Below are positions 22,432 to 34,475 of a stretch of 64,000 nt of DNA, piece by piece. Source of the stretch: Uloborus plumipes (lineage: Eukaryota > Arthropoda > Arachnida > Araneae > Uloboridae); assembly GCA_038373865.1 (NCBI GenBank), contig JAXGGA010003938.1, positions 1 through 64,000 of the forward strand. The letters run 5' to 3'. A program made the position numbers and the translations under genes. Position 1 is the stretch's first letter; every line of letters starts with the position of its first letter. The notes under the pieces were generated by a model. That model did not search any database. It was not told the DNA's origin and saw only the letters and a list, made by a program, of their open reading frames with translations.

Positions 22432-23723
22432 CCGTAAAATGGGGTGTATAGGAACAGCGGGGTCAATCGGAACAAAACTTCCAGACCATACAAAGAAATT
22501 CTTCATAAATATACTATTGGGTATTTTTCGCCATTAATTTTTTTTTAGAAAGGTAAGATCATAGGAAGTAGGAAAAAATTACTTTTGTCAATCTGGCAAC
22601 GCTACTGGCTTCTAAGGAGGGCTGTACGTGGAATGCTAGAAAACATCACATTTTCATAGACTGCAAAACTTCATATGCAGGAACAAACCTTCTTATATTT
22701 TAAACCTAAGAGTGGTATGTTTCAATTATACATGTGTCTGAACAACAGAATACCACATTAGAATTTACATTTTGTATAAATTGTGTCCTAAAAATGAAGA
22801 ATTCTGAAAAATGACATAGGAAAAAAAATTGCGGGGTGAATCGGAACACTTTGTTCTGTTGTTCCAATTCAAACTTATTTGAGGGAAACTGTTTGAAAAA
22901 TCAAGATTTTAACCCCAATTCCTCTAATCAAGACAAGGACAAGGATTTATTACCGTTTATCCCTTCTCGTGAGCAACTAGATCTTAGAATGACAAAAAGT
23001 TGCAGATTTCAAAAGATTTTTTCTCCGGGAGACTTCTTTTTATTTAAAATGCGAGGGGAAAAGTCATATAGACATTATATAGCAAAAAGCAAGCACACAG
23101 ACAGTGATGAATAAGCGAAAAAATCTTTCAGGACAATCCCCGAAACCCAGAGATTTTAAGAAACTAAAGAAAAGGCAGAGATCATCCCAGAAGATGCTAT
23201 GAAAATACTTAAGCCAAGTCACAATTGCTAGTTTTAAGGACAAGTACACATTTGGGGACGACATGAGTGACTTCCATTCGTGTTAAATCTTTGTATTTTA
23301 ATTCAAAAGTATTTCTTAAAATTAATTTTCATTTTTCATAAGTTCAAAATTATTTTGAATTTTGAGAAATTATAAACGTTTACTGGTATTGAAATTATAC
23401 TTTTATTTGACAGTAATTATCTGTTCTTGTTCTTCCCCATCAATATTACTCATGTTTGTGAGACCTATTACAGGTTTCATGGAAAAAAATAAAAATTTTA
23501 ACATGTGTTCCGATTGACCCCTATCAGCGGGGTGATTCGGAACACCCATAATTTCCTATATATTTTAATAATAACTGTTCAAAATGTTTTGTGTTTGCTT
23601 GGAATATCAAAAGTAAAGCAAGACCGAAGTTTTTACCCAGAAAACCAAATTGAAAAAAAATCTTTTAACTGCTTTTTTTTACAATCAAAGCTGAAAAGTG
23701 TTCCGATTCACCCCATTTTACGG
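22432..23723 (+). mobile_element. Pogo-like element with CCGTAAAATGGGGTG ends
   Basis: TIRs CCGTAAAATGGGGTG (22432) and CACCCCATTTTACGG (ending 23723) are flanked by TA (22430-22431 and 23724-23725), as in the Tc1/mariner/pogo group. The word GGGGTGAATCGGAACA or variants recurs at the left end, near 22833, near 23527 and at the right end. A remnant C-terminal transposase ORF lies inside. Confidence 0.8.
22836..23114 (+). pseudogene. Pogo-like transposase C-terminal fragment
   Basis: A 92-codon frame ends with FSPGDFFLFKMRGEKSYRHY and IAKSKHTDSDE. The pattern PGDF.L.K..GEKS.RHYIA matches the small C-terminal tail domain found in many arthropod pogo/DDE_1-type transposases (recall). The DNA-binding and catalytic DDD parts are absent, so it is an internal deletion derivative. 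Confidence 0.6.
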
Positions 23724-23725
23724 TA

Positions 23726-24849
23726 ACAAAAAGCGGAGATCCAGAAGTTCGTTGATATCTTTCAGAACCTTTCGATGTTAGTTATTTCGCTCCACAATTT
23801 AAGACCGCTCTGAAGAAATGAAAATACTTTGCCCGCGCGTCACTCTTGTTTTTAACTTTTCAAATAGAACAGGATTTTATCTTTCTTGCCCTTCCTTACA
23901 CTGTCCTTTCGAAGTTTCTCAATGGAGAGTATGCACTATGTAAAATCTGCTTTAAAATGTTACTTCTATACGTATTCGACTATGAACAATTAAAAATCGA
24001 CATTTAAAATCACGGCAGCTTTCTAGACAAAATTAAAGAGCTCACAATGTGACGCAAAAGTTACCTGATTAAAAAAAGATTTTGAGCTTGACGTCACAAT
24101 TCATGAACGAATTCGTGTCATTCCGCTATCAGGGCAGCAATACTCCTTTCTTCGGATTGTTCTTCTAACATTACTCAAAATTTATTTTTTAATATCTTGT
24201 AATGACTCGCATAAACAATTTGAAAACTCATCGCAATAAAGCATTATATCACTCCAAAAAAGAGCTTTTTTATAAATTCACAATGCTCTTATTTTCAAAG
24301 AAACAATAATATTTCTAACTAATTGCCAAAGCATGTGTACGAAATAATATGAAAATAAATGTACGCAGACGATAGATTAAAAAAAAGGCAAATAAAATTC
24401 CTTTCATTAAGTTTTAATCTTACTTTTTAACAATATTGATGCTTTTTAAAAAACAACGATATTTTTCAAACCTTGCTTTCTTTACGCTCATTTTACGATC
24501 TTTACCTCTTTTTGCTTAAAAGTGTTAACCATTTTGCAGAAACACACGTATAATTGAAGCTAGCTCTGTAGGAAGAGATATCATGAATTGCGAATCACAA
24601 CCAGTGACGTTCAGGTAATTAAAATTTATTTTATAATCGATTTTTCTATTAAATTAGTCTGGGCCCTCTGAAGTTCCAGTGTCCTACGCAATTTCCCCTC
24701 TCCCCTACCAACTTATGCCCGTTCTTGTTATTTCATACGTTCCTCAGAGTTTAAGTTCGAAATATTCTTTTCATATTTTGTGATTCAAATTGTATGAGAA
24801 CGGCTAATAATCGTCAGTGAAAGATGGGGATCATTGGAACCAGGAGCCC
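23726..24849. other. No recognisable feature
   Basis: AT-rich sequence with scattered poly(A/T) and no supported gene or element borders. Confidence 0.4.
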
Positions 24850-25655
24850 TACTCTCATTGTATCGTCAATATGGTCGCTATACCGAGAATACAGGTTTTT
24901 TGGGCCCCTTGACGTCACATCTCGTGAGACGCGAATAATCGCTAATCTCAAAGTCACTTCTAAATTTAGGTATCTATAGAATCGCGCTGAGAAGTCTACG
25001 ACAGGGTAAGAAGGCGTGAGCTGTCTTCCTCGGCAGTGAGAAGCTGTTTGTTTATTCCAAGTTTTCTCAACGGGGAGTGTTTATAAGTTCTGAAAATGTG
25101 ACTTAGTATGTTTTTACATTGAGAGTTAAGGTTTTTTCTTTATTTTGAGTTTGATGTTGGGAGAGGCATCCATTTATCGGCAGTAATTGAAACTCTGCAA
25201 CTTTGCCGATTATCCATAATCATCTTATTTTACTGATTAATTGGCCAAATTTTGCAAATTGAAATTACTTTAAGGTATGCCCAAAACTTGAATTTCTATA
25301 TCTACTTAACCAGAGTGTCGATCTAACCCAGGAGGTGGGTACATTTCCTTTAATAAAATGAGCTCCTTAGTCAAATTCTATTTTCTATCAGGGGAGGGGG
25401 GGAGCATTTCGTTTTTATCGTATCGTATTTAAGTTTAATTTTTCCTCACAGAATAATTGAATCATCGTTTTCAAGTCTTAAAATGATAGCAAAAGCATAA
25501 AACATGAATTTGTTTCTTTCAATTCTCAAACCTAAAGTGTTTTAAATGCATTTTGGAAAAAAGATCCAGAGACATGTGATTTAGGATCTCCATTTTTCTC
25601 TTCTGTATTGCCCCAAAAATAGGGACTTGTACTTAATATTTAAAGAGTGAATATA
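24850..25655. repeat. Right copy of the 1 kb inverted repeat
   Basis: Inverted partner of 12490-13525, running from GGAGCCCTACTCTCATTG near 24846 to the AGGGACTTGTACTTAATATTT region near 25640. It lacks the MITE found in the left copy. Identity is high but not perfect (scattered substitutions and small indels). Confidence 0.8.
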
Positions 25656-26025
25656 TAACTTTTATTGCAAAAAGGACAGAATATCGCGAAAAGCAAAATT
25701 GAGTCTATCAAAATCATTGCAAAAAGCACAGCTCATGCCCTAATTTTTACCCCTCTCAAACAATAAATATTTTAAATACACATTTTGAAAAAGTGATACC
25801 TACCCAGGTAGCACAAAAAACGTTTAAACGTTTTATTTGGTTGGTGCGTATGAAATGTCGGATTCTCTTTACATGCGGACGTTTGTCTCCCTGTTTTCGT
25901 TATACTTTTGTCTTTGGCATAACCTCATTCATAGTCGTATTGTCCATTGCCAGAGACTTATTTCAGCAAAATAGGTTTTCTCGAAGGTCTTCCCTTTTGT
26001 TATTTCTTTTGAGTTTATTGCCAAT

Positions 26026-26586
26026 ATGAATTCTGCCGACATTCGCGTCATTTTCTTATATGAGTACAAACTTGGTAATAGTGCCGCAAAAGCTGCACGC
26101 AACATAAACCAAGCGTTTGGGAAGAATACGGTTAACGATCGGAAAGTGCAGCGTTGGTTCGAAAAATTTCGGACTGGAGATTTTTCACTGCAAAATGAGC
26201 CGCGCGGAAGACCCAAAACGTCTGTGAAGAATGATGACCTGAAAGCTCTAGTGGAAGTGGATCCAGCCGTATCCACGAGGGAACTTGCTATCAGGATGAA
26301 AGTTGACCATACAACGATATTGAGACACCTTTCTGAGATTGACACGGTTAAGAAGATGGACAAGTGGGTACCGCACGCACTGACAGAGCGAAATAAGCTG
26401 GATCGGTTAAACGTATGCTCATCATTGCTAACCCGATTTCATTGGAATATGAAGTTTTGCAGCATCCACAATATTCACCGGATCTCTCGCCGACCGATTT
26501 TCATTTTTTCAGGCATTTAGAGCTGTTTTTAAGGGGCAAACACTATGAAAATGTAGACAGTCTAAAAAACTCGATATCAGAGTTTA
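26026..26586 (+). pseudogene. Mariner transposase, N-terminal part and C-terminal catalytic fragment
   Basis: ATG at 26026 opens a mariner transposase: FLYEYKLGNSAAKAARNINQ, then VQRWFEKFRTGDFSLQNEPR with GRP, the DNA-binding region, STRELAIRMKVDHTTILRHL (second helix-turn-helix), and KMDKWVPHALTERNKLDR, the conserved WVPHEL box. Near 26440 a deletion removes the region with the first two catalytic Asp residues and shifts the frame. In the +2 frame the text resumes as LQHPQYSPDLSPTDFHFF, containing the third Asp. The coding sequence then breaks at 26586 where Helitron 2 is inserted. Confidence 0.9.
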
Positions 26587-28223
26587 TCTCTACTAATAAT
26601 AAAGCTGAAGGTGGTTCTGTCTGTCCTTCTTTCTTTCTTTCTTTCTTTCTGTCTGTCTGTCTGTTACGCGCGTAGCGCCAAAACCGTTCGGTCGATTTTC
26701 ATGCCACTTGGCACAAAATTAGTTTGTAGTATGTAGTTTTGCACCTCGAAGCGATTTTTCGAACATTCCATTTCGTTCTTTTTCTATTCGAATTCTTAGC
26801 GGAAATTCGATAAAATAGGGAAGAAATATTCCATACACATTTTCAAGTCTTATGTCATTCGAAAGCTTGAAATTTTCAGCACAAAATGACGTTTTTTCGA
26901 AGTTTCTACGATCATCAGGAGAGCTGTAACAATTGTTTTTAGAATCCTGAAATTCAAGGCTTACCTTCAGTAAAGCAAGCCAAATGATTCTAAAATGGCT
27001 TTGCTCGCGAATAAAATTTGTTTGAAAATAGAGATGAAATGAATTATTTTATCAACGGAAATCAACTTTTCATGTTGTTACCATGGTTACGTTTTTATTT
27101 CGTTCTTTTTCCCTTAATAATTTTAAAAATGTATTTGTTTTTGTAACAATCCAAATGGCTTGAGTGAACGAATTTAGCTTTTAATTTATCGTTTGCTGGT
27201 TGATCTTTGTCGATGTTTATTGTTTTTATTATCATTGTGAAGAATAATGCACGAAATTTCTATGACTAATACTTAAAATTTTTAGGATAAGTTGAGTTTA
27301 AAAGAAAAAATTGCTCCAAATATACTTTTGCAATGTGATTATTTATTATTGGACTGTAATTTGCAGCAATAATTGCATTTAATAAATAATGAAAGACAAT
27401 ATTAAAAATTAATTTTTGGCGACTTTTTACAATTTGGCATTCAATTCTATTTCAGTATATTTACTTCTATCTTATTGCGATATTGCAACGTTCTTTCTAA
27501 AGTATGTCATTTCGGAAAATGTATTATTTTGTTTTTGAAGTTAGGAAAGAAAACTTTCTTCTTCTTTTAAACTTTGGTAAGATTTCTGTTGGTTTCTGTG
27601 AGCAACAAAATTTTTCTTATTTTTTCTTTTGGCTTATTTTTGTGCACCTATCTTTGGGGTTGCATTCGAATGTCCCCAAGGGGGTGATTTACCCCTTTTA
27701 TGGGGTAATCAGGGCTTTCAATGCAGACCAAAGTGATATGAATTGGCGCGACCACTTGGCGATATCTCGCCAAGCTTTTGGTCACCAAGTGTTTGACGCC
27801 AATTTGGCGACATATCGCCAAGTTGGCAATAAATTTAGCGAAAAAAAATTTTTTTTTGGGTTCAATTTGGCGCTATTGGCGATATTTTGCGAAAAATCTA
27901 CTGAATGATGTTAAACTCGGCGATATTTAGGAGATTAATCATTGTAAAACATTTTTTTGCATTGTTTCGTGGCAAACCTGGGACGCAAATGTTTGAATTG
28001 TTATCTTACTCGCTTCAAGCACTATTTTAGCACTTAAGGCATCTACTAAGAAATTTACACGTAAAAGGAAGTAGTGTAGGGTCCATACCAAATTTTTATA
28101 TCATACTTTGAAGGAATTATAGTTGAATTATAACTAAAATAGAGTATTTTTTCTGCTATATCATTTTTTTACAAATGAACTTTTAATTTTATACCACGGG
28201 CAAAGCCGTGCGGGTACCGCTAG
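26587..28223 (+). mobile_element. Helitron 2 (non-autonomous, 1.6 kb)
   Basis: Begins TCTCTACTAATAATAAAGCT after A at 26586 and ends with hairpin CACGGGCAAAGCCGTG (28194-28209), CGGGTACCG and CTAG (28220-28223) before T. A CTTTCTTTCTGTCTGT low-complexity run (26620-26665) and GCGCGTAGCGCCAAAACCGTT follow the 5' end. No Rep/helicase is present. Around 27755-27830 there are three copies of a TTGGCGA.AT.TCGCCAAG hairpin. The long plus frame at 27504-27908 runs over low-complexity sequence and is not credible. Confidence 0.85.
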
Positions 28224-28349
28224 TTTATTCTAAAGACCAAAATTTTTTTAAGACAGGCATCTACGCTTTAAAAATCTCGTTGGGAGAAGTGTATTGAAGC
28301 GAATAGAGCATACTTTGATTGAATAAACAACTTTTGAAGGAAGATATGC
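28224..28349 (+). pseudogene. Mariner transposase, last part after Helitron 2
   Basis: Joining 26586 to 28224 restores SEFIYSKDQNFFKTGIYAL, the usual mariner C-terminus (FF..KDQ.FF..GI..L). A frameshift and stop follow in GEVY, and a shifted frame gives KRIEHTLIE near 28295-28325. This shows Helitron 2 entered a mariner that still had this end. Confidence 0.8.
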
Positions 28350-30846
28350 AGTTTTATACAATCACTTAAGAATCCGACATTTCATACGCACCAACCTAAT
28401 ATAAACATTTTTAATCGGTTGTCAGTTGTCACAACGTTAATAACCATTTTACAACCTTTAAAAAACGAAGTGTGCTACTTGGGTAGACACAGGGCACGAC
28501 TTTGTAGGACATTGAGCACGAGCTTTACGTGCTGCTCCCCTCCTCCCAAATAAAAACAATATAATGAAGTAGTAAAATATTTTGGATTTCAAGTTTTCGA
28601 AAGAGTATTCTTAAATTTATTTTTTATCTTGTCATAGTGCGATATGAAATTTCTCCATTTTAAAAACTTTAAATAGATTTAAGACCCCCAAACGTTGGTG
28701 CCCTGAGCCTTAATTTTGCCCTACCCAGTCTTGTGATTTGTCTTTACTTAGCATTTAAAGACTGAAAATACAACTATTATTGCGAAAACAAAAATGAGTA
28801 ACGCAAAAGTGGACTTTTACTTACAGCCTGAATTTTAAACTATTATTGCGATAAAGGGTCATTCCATATAAAATCAACAAATTTTCAGAAATTTTCGTGC
28901 CGCACCATTTTTAATTTTGAGGATACTTGGTAGGTGATATGCACCAATATTCTGTACCTCCAAACTGTTTCATTTTTTTCTCGAAAAAATTTTATTCTCG
29001 AGATATAGCCATTTTTTGGCTCCGCCGATGAGTAAAATTCAGCATTTTTGATCTTTTTTCTAAGAGCTCTGGTAAATTTATTTAAAATGGTAGAAAGATC
29101 AAACATGACTTATTTTAAAACTAAAAGAATGAACTTTCATTTGTACATAAAAATAAACAGTTTGAGTTAAGCCTAAGTATAAATTTTCCCGGGTTAATTC
29201 GCGGTTCAAAAAGTGCCGTTTTCGTCATTTCAAGCATGAAAAAGTATATGAAGGACTGACAGTGGAGTTCCAATTTTTTTTTCTCTTGCACCCAGTTATA
29301 GACACTAGAAGCACAGAAAAAAAATAAGATGATACCAGAAGTCTTTCGTTATGAAAAAATTGCTTAAACTTGAGAAAAAATGAAAGTTGGCCTTTTTCAC
29401 TCACCAAAAACGGCTTGTGGAACAGGTAGTAAAAATTTACAAATGCATGGAGTAAAAGGTGTTACATTGCCCTTTAAAATGAAATACAAACTGTATTGTT
29501 ATTCCAGTGCATTAAAGAGATATAAGCTTTCAAAAAAAAAATGAAAAATATTATTTTTCACTCCCCAAAAACGACCTGTGGAACAGGTAGTAAAAATTTG
29601 CAAATGCATGGAGCAAGAAGATATTACCTTGAACTTTAAAAGGAAACAAAAAACGTCTTGTTATTCTTAGGCATTAAAGAGATATAACCCTCTGAAAATT
29701 GAAAATGTATGCAAAAATTTGTTTTGGCATAAATTAAAGCAGTTATGAACACAAAGTATTTTTATGCCAGAACTGCAAGAGTAAAAATGTGTATCATTAA
29801 ATATATAATTCGAAATATATCGTAAAATGTCTAATTTATTTGTGTTGTAGAAATATTTGAAAAAGTTGTAATTAAAACGTTTTTTAGTGTCTCTATTATC
29901 AGAGTTTTCTTTTAATTTGTAATGGATGTACAACTAAATATTATGAAGATAAACTCTAATAAATAATAAATTATCAAAAATCCCTTTTAGTTGTAGCTGA
30001 TTTGAAAAAGCTGTAGAAATTTCGGATTTTTGTAAAAAAATTCGTAACTTCATTCAAATGTAAAACTAGAAACTTCTTAGCGGCATGCAATTAAATTTTA
30101 AAACCAATTTTAATTGATGTGTGGACATTCAGATCATTGGTTTTAAGTACACTTTTTTCCGATGCGTCAACATTACAAATAAATTACTACCATTTTACGA
30201 TATATTTTGAATTTGAATTATATATTTGATGATACATATTTTTAGATTTCTTGCATGAAAAGGCTTTATTTATGTTCATAAGTGTTTTAACTTATGCCAA
30301 AAAAATCTTGCAAGAATTTTCAATGTTCCGAGGGCCTTATATCTTTGATGCCTGGGAATAACAAGACAGTTTTTATTTCGCTTTGAAGGGCAATGTAACA
30401 CCTTCTTCCTCCATGCATTTACAAATTTTTACTAAGTGTTCTACAGGCTATTTTTGGAGAGTAAAAAGGGCCATTTTTCATTTTTTTTTCATAATAGTCA
30501 TCTTACTTAGGAGGCTTATATCTCTTTAATGCCTTGGAATAACAAGACAGTTTTTGTTTCCTTTTAAAGTTCAATATAATACCTTCTTGCTCCATACATT
30601 TTCAAATTTTTACTACCTATTCCACAGGCCGTTTTTGGAGAGTGATAAATGATATTTTTCATTTTTTCTCATAGTTTGAAAGCTTATATCTCTTTAATGC
30701 ATTTGAATAACAATACAGTTTTTATTTCATTTTAAAGAGCAATGTAACACCTTTTTATTCCATGCATTTGTGAGTTTTTACTACCTGTTCCACAGGCCGT
30801 TTTTGGGGAGTGAAAAGGGCCAATTTTCATTTTTACACAAGTTTAA

Positions 30847-31409
30847 CCTTCGTGGGTTCCTTGGAGTCATATGTGACCCCAATGCAATTTCTGTTTAATA
30901 TATCTTGTTAATCAACCATTTGTTTTTAATGGCATTTTGTGGCTTTTATTCTTCTAGTTTTCTATTCAAAATAATGCTATTATTGTGTTTTATTTTTCCC
31001 GAATTGCATTTTTTGCACACAAGATCCTTGAGGTCACTTCCCCAGGATGCCAAAAAAAGAAGACGTTGCAACTTTTGTCCAAGGGAACTGGACAGAAAAT
31101 GCACCGAAAAATATCATAAGTGTTTGAAATTCACTTGAAAAAAATCATGTTCTTTCAGATCTGTAACAGTTGTAAATAAATCTACAGTTATTGTAAGTTT
31201 TGCTCTAAAATTTTAATTTTTAATGCATAAACTAAATTTTACTTTGATTGTGTCTTTTTATTTATATTTTTTAGAATTAAAAAGTGTGTGAACTTAAATA
31301 ATGCATGTAACATTCAATAATCACTATAAATTAATTATAGGAAGCATTGGGGTCATTTATGACCCCCAAGGGTCTTGAGTGTAACTGAAATGGGAGGGAC
31401 CCACAAGGG
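30847..31409 (+). mobile_element. piggyBac internal-deletion derivative, copy A
   Basis: TTAA on both sides (30843-30846, 31410-31413). Ends CCTTCGTGGGTTCC and GGGACCCACAAGG are inverted copies beginning with CC, as in piggyBac. It interrupts the right arm of foldback 3; the left arm keeps the intact site TTTAAGCAATTTTTTC (inverted, near 29360). Copy B lies inverted at 46993-47559. Confidence 0.85.
30905..31138 (+). pseudogene. piggyBac transposase cysteine-rich tail, copy A
   Basis: A 77-codon frame ends with RRCNFCPRELDRKCTEKYHK and CLKFT, then stops where copy B continues CKKSC. This is the C-terminal cysteine-rich zinc-binding domain of piggyBac transposases, which normally reads the terminal repeat. 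Here one Cys is Tyr and the tail is truncated, so it is probably inactive. The catalytic core is missing. Confidence 0.65.
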
Positions 31410-31915
31410 TTAAGCAATTTTTTCATAATGAAAGACTACTGGTATCATCTTATTTTTTTCTGTGCTTCTAGTACATATAACTGGGTGCAAGAGAAAAAAA
31501 AATTGAAATCCCACTGTCAGTCCTTCATATACTTTTTTATGCTTGAAATGACGAAAACGGCACGTTTTGAACCGCGAATTGACTCGCGAAAATTTATATT
31601 TATGCTTAACTCAAACTGTTTCTTTTTATGCACAAATCAAAGTTCATTTTTTTAGCTTTAAAATAAGTCATGTTTAATCTTTCTACCATTCTAAATAAAT
31701 TTACCAGAGTTCTTAGAAAAAAGATCAAAAATGCCGAATTTTACTCATCGGCGGAGCAAAAAAACGGCTATATCTCGAGAATAAAATTTTTTCGAGAAAA
31801 AAATGAAACAGTTTGGAGGTCCAGAATATTGGTGCATATTCCCTACCAAATATCATTAAAATCAAACATGGTGCGGCACGGCCCATTTGTTGACTTTATA
31901 TGGAATGACCCTAAA

Positions 31916-32490
31916 GTCAAAATATCGCTAAAAACAAAGTGGTGAAGTTAAATGATTTAATTTAAGAAATATTTTTAAATATTAGTATTATGTTTTTAAA
32001 GGACTTATAAATTTGTTCATGTTCAGTCGAAGCATTTGATACATTGAGATAAATTCGTGTATTTCGACACTTTACTTTCGTTTACGCTTGTATGCTCTCG
32101 TATGTGTTGAAAAGATGTACTAATTGCGATTTACATTTCTAATATTTTTAAATTCCTGAAACACAACATCTAAATCTGCCGAATGCTTTTAATATTTGGC
32201 TTTCGAATCTTTTGCCATCTATTTCGGAGGCTAAGCTAAACCAGAAAGTTAAAGTAAAATGCACGCGCGAATATTGATGTAACGCGAATGAGATATAGTG
32301 TCATTTGATTGGTCAATCGTTTTTCCTTCTCGATACGCGGTAGAAGGAGAGAAAATTCTCGCTTGGGTACATTTGAGGCTTTCAGAGTAGCACAAAATTT
32401 GACAAGCGACTAGTTTTTCGGCTGTTCTTGCTTTTCGTGAGGGAGTAATAGACGTCACTGGAAGTTCCAGGAAGTTACAGAGTAGGGCCC
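31916..32490. other. No recognisable feature
   Basis: Sequence between foldback 3 and the hAT MITE at 32491; somewhat GC-richer near 32250-32480 but with no recognisable ORF. Confidence 0.35.
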
Positions 32491-33314
32491 CAGTGGTCGG
32501 AAGTAGCCCACTACAAGTAGCGAAACTGCTGTAGTAGCTATATTTTTTAGTAGTTTGTAGTGTAGCGCACTACCTTAAAAAAAAAAGTAGAGTAGTGTGT
32601 AGCGCGATACAAATAGTAGTTTGTAGCGATTTCTGAAAACTACTTTTAAATTTGTAACTGAAAAAAAAAAAAAAAAAAAAAAATGAAAAAATTAAAAAAA
32701 AAAAAGAGAAAAGGAAGAATTTCTTTCGAATCTGGTTTAATCGAATTTTATAAGTGCAAATCTTGCACGAAAGCACCAGCGGACGTAATGAGAAATAAGA
32801 ACTATAAAAATGTGAGCTGATCTTAGATACATCATTTTGACGCCATACATTCTATCTCTTTGACGTCATTGGTTTATTTGGCATCATAATTTTCATATTC
32901 CGACAAATAATTTTCATCATCCTAAACATTCCTTGGCAAGAAATTATTAGTAATTTGAAGGTTAAATTTTTCAATCTTTCAACTTTTGAATTCTATCTCT
33001 TAAAATGGTAAACAAAATTCTTAAAAGGACAAATTAGAACAAAAAAAAAGTAGACAAATTCCTAGTAATATTTCGTGCCCAAATAAGTTAATTAATCCAT
33101 CTAAACCACTTTTCGAATTTTTTCGGTCAATCCTCAAACAGTGTATGCTTTTTTTTTTTTTTTTTTTTAAAGTAGCGAAGCAGCGACAACATTTCAAAAG
33201 TAGTTTGTAGTTGCTACATTAAAAAAAAAGTAATTGTAGCTGTAGTTAACTACATTTATAACAAAGTAGTAGTTGTATTTCGCTACAAAAGAAATGTAGT
33301 TTTTCCAACCACTG
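32491..33314. mobile_element. hAT-like MITE with CAGTGGTCGGAAGTAGC ends
   Basis: Starts CAGTGGTCGGAAGTAGC and ends TTTTTCCAACCACTG. The subterminal regions are packed with GTAGTTTGTAG, AGTAGCG and GTTAACTACA words on both strands, a layout common in hAT MITEs. The middle holds two long A/T homopolymers. A convincing 8-bp duplication is not visible. Confidence 0.6.
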
Positions 33315-34276
33315 GTTGGGACTAAATTAAAAAAAAAAACTGTGCAAGTCGGCAGAATGATTAAGTTATAGCGCATAAATGAAAGGCAAGAGGAGAAAAA
33401 CATCGAAATCAATTTAGAATGTAAAATTAATGCTCCTCAAAATACTTTTCTCCTCCACGCCCCACCTCTTAGCGTAGAGCCTTAGGTTCGTCCTCAAAAT
33501 ACTGAAAAACATAATTAAGAAACACGGTGTCGTCTTTGTGCATGATCTTAAGAAAGGATAGCATCTGTATTGATAAAAATGTGATTAGGCCATTATAGGA
33601 AAAATCATCTTGATGCTACTAACTAGATTTTAAAGCTTTTTTGCTTTCTTGTGTGTTACTCGAAAAATTGGATTGATGTAAACTCATTTGACAATGTAAG
33701 CTATACTGAATTTATAGTAATCTTATGTTATACATTTGTCAGTTTTCGTCTGTTATTTTTGAGAAACATTTTGTATCGATTTTTAATCGTTTTAGAAATG
33801 CTTATCATGGGTATTATTGAGGGTTACGTATGTATTTCCGGTACTTTTTTCATGCTACATTAAAAAAAAAAGAGAGGGATAATTGGTTTCTACATCTCTG
33901 TTCACGCTATTTAACAGGAGAATTTAACAGATAACAAGTTTCAGTCAAATTTTATTTGATAACGTTAATGGGTGCAACGTTGCACAACTTCCGGAGTAAG
34001 CGGTTCCGATTTTAAGAAAACTAATTATTAGAGGAAAGTTTCTCAATGCCTGTGCAAAGTTCTCCCAAGTGTTAAAATTACTGGGGGGGGGGGGGCATTC
34101 AAAGCGAATACGTTAAGACAAAAACTACGCAGAGCTCTTAAGGTCTTATGAAGTTAATCAAAATGTGCATTAATCAGCCTAGTGGTAGAACGCGCATGTA
34201 TTCCAAGCTCTCTGTACGCGATAAGTTTGGGGTTAGATTTTATCATGTGTAATTAAAATAAGTTTGGAATATGTGT
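33315..34276. other. No recognisable feature
   Basis: AT-rich spacer between two hAT MITEs; a G homopolymer lies at 34083-34094. Confidence 0.35.
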
Positions 34277-34475
34277 CAAGGGCGGATCCAGCTTCTGGTT
34301 AAGGAGGGGGTCATTTTCGGAAAGGGGGGGGTCAAAGGGCAATTTTTGTGCAAAAATGGGGGATTTTGGCAGTTTTTTCGTGAAATAAGTCTCAAAAATG
34401 CAATTTTTTGCTATATTTGGTCGGTTAAGGGGGGGGGTCATGACCCCCATGACCCCCCCTCTGGATCCGCGCCTG
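34277..34475. mobile_element. 199-bp hAT MITE with 8-bp duplication
   Basis: Starts CAAGGGCGGATCCAGC and ends CTGGATCCGCGCCTG, flanked by perfect atatgtgt (34269-34276 and 34476-34483). Near the right end is the G-run palindrome GGGGTCATGACCCCCATGACCCC. The ends belong to the same GGCGGATC(C/T)AG type as the 8.6 kb element at 2987-11584. Confidence 0.85.

Larger units (their letters stand above)
25836..28399 (+). mobile_element. Mariner element, interrupted by Helitron 2
   Basis: TIRs of about 30 bp: TTTGGTTGGTGCGTATGAAA at 25836 and the complement of TTAGGTTGGTGCGTATGAAA ending 28399, with TA on both sides (25834-25835, 28400-28401). The transposase between them is deleted in the middle and split by Helitron 2. 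Confidence 0.9.
25803..28483. mobile_element. TA-site MITE (CCCAGGTAGCACA ends), host of the mariner
   Basis: Left end CCCAGGTAGCACAAAAAACG follows TA (25801-25802). Right end GTGTGCTACTTGGG precedes TA (28484-28485). Without the nested mariner it is only about 110 bp. It belongs with 5181-6126. Confidence 0.7.
28856..31911. mobile_element. Long-arm foldback element 3 (GGGTCATTCCATAT ends)
   Basis: Left end GGGTCATTCCATATAAAATC and right end complement GGGTCATTCCATATAAAGTC, with a perfect 4-bp duplication taaa (28852-28855, 31912-31915). Arms extend to about 29830 and from about 30190. Each arm contains tandem subunits of about 165 bp with GGAACAGGTAGTAAAAATTT and GCATGGAGnAAnAAGnTnTT (two or three on the left, three or four on the right). 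The right arm is lengthened by a piggyBac derivative. Confidence 0.85.

Noticed and set aside
27504..27908. 134-codon ORF in Helitron 2
   Set aside because: Low-complexity Phe-rich text and hairpin repeats; not similar to Rep, helicase or a known captured gene.
32570..32776. Phe-rich 68-codon minus ORF
   Set aside because: Poly(A/T) run inside a hAT MITE.
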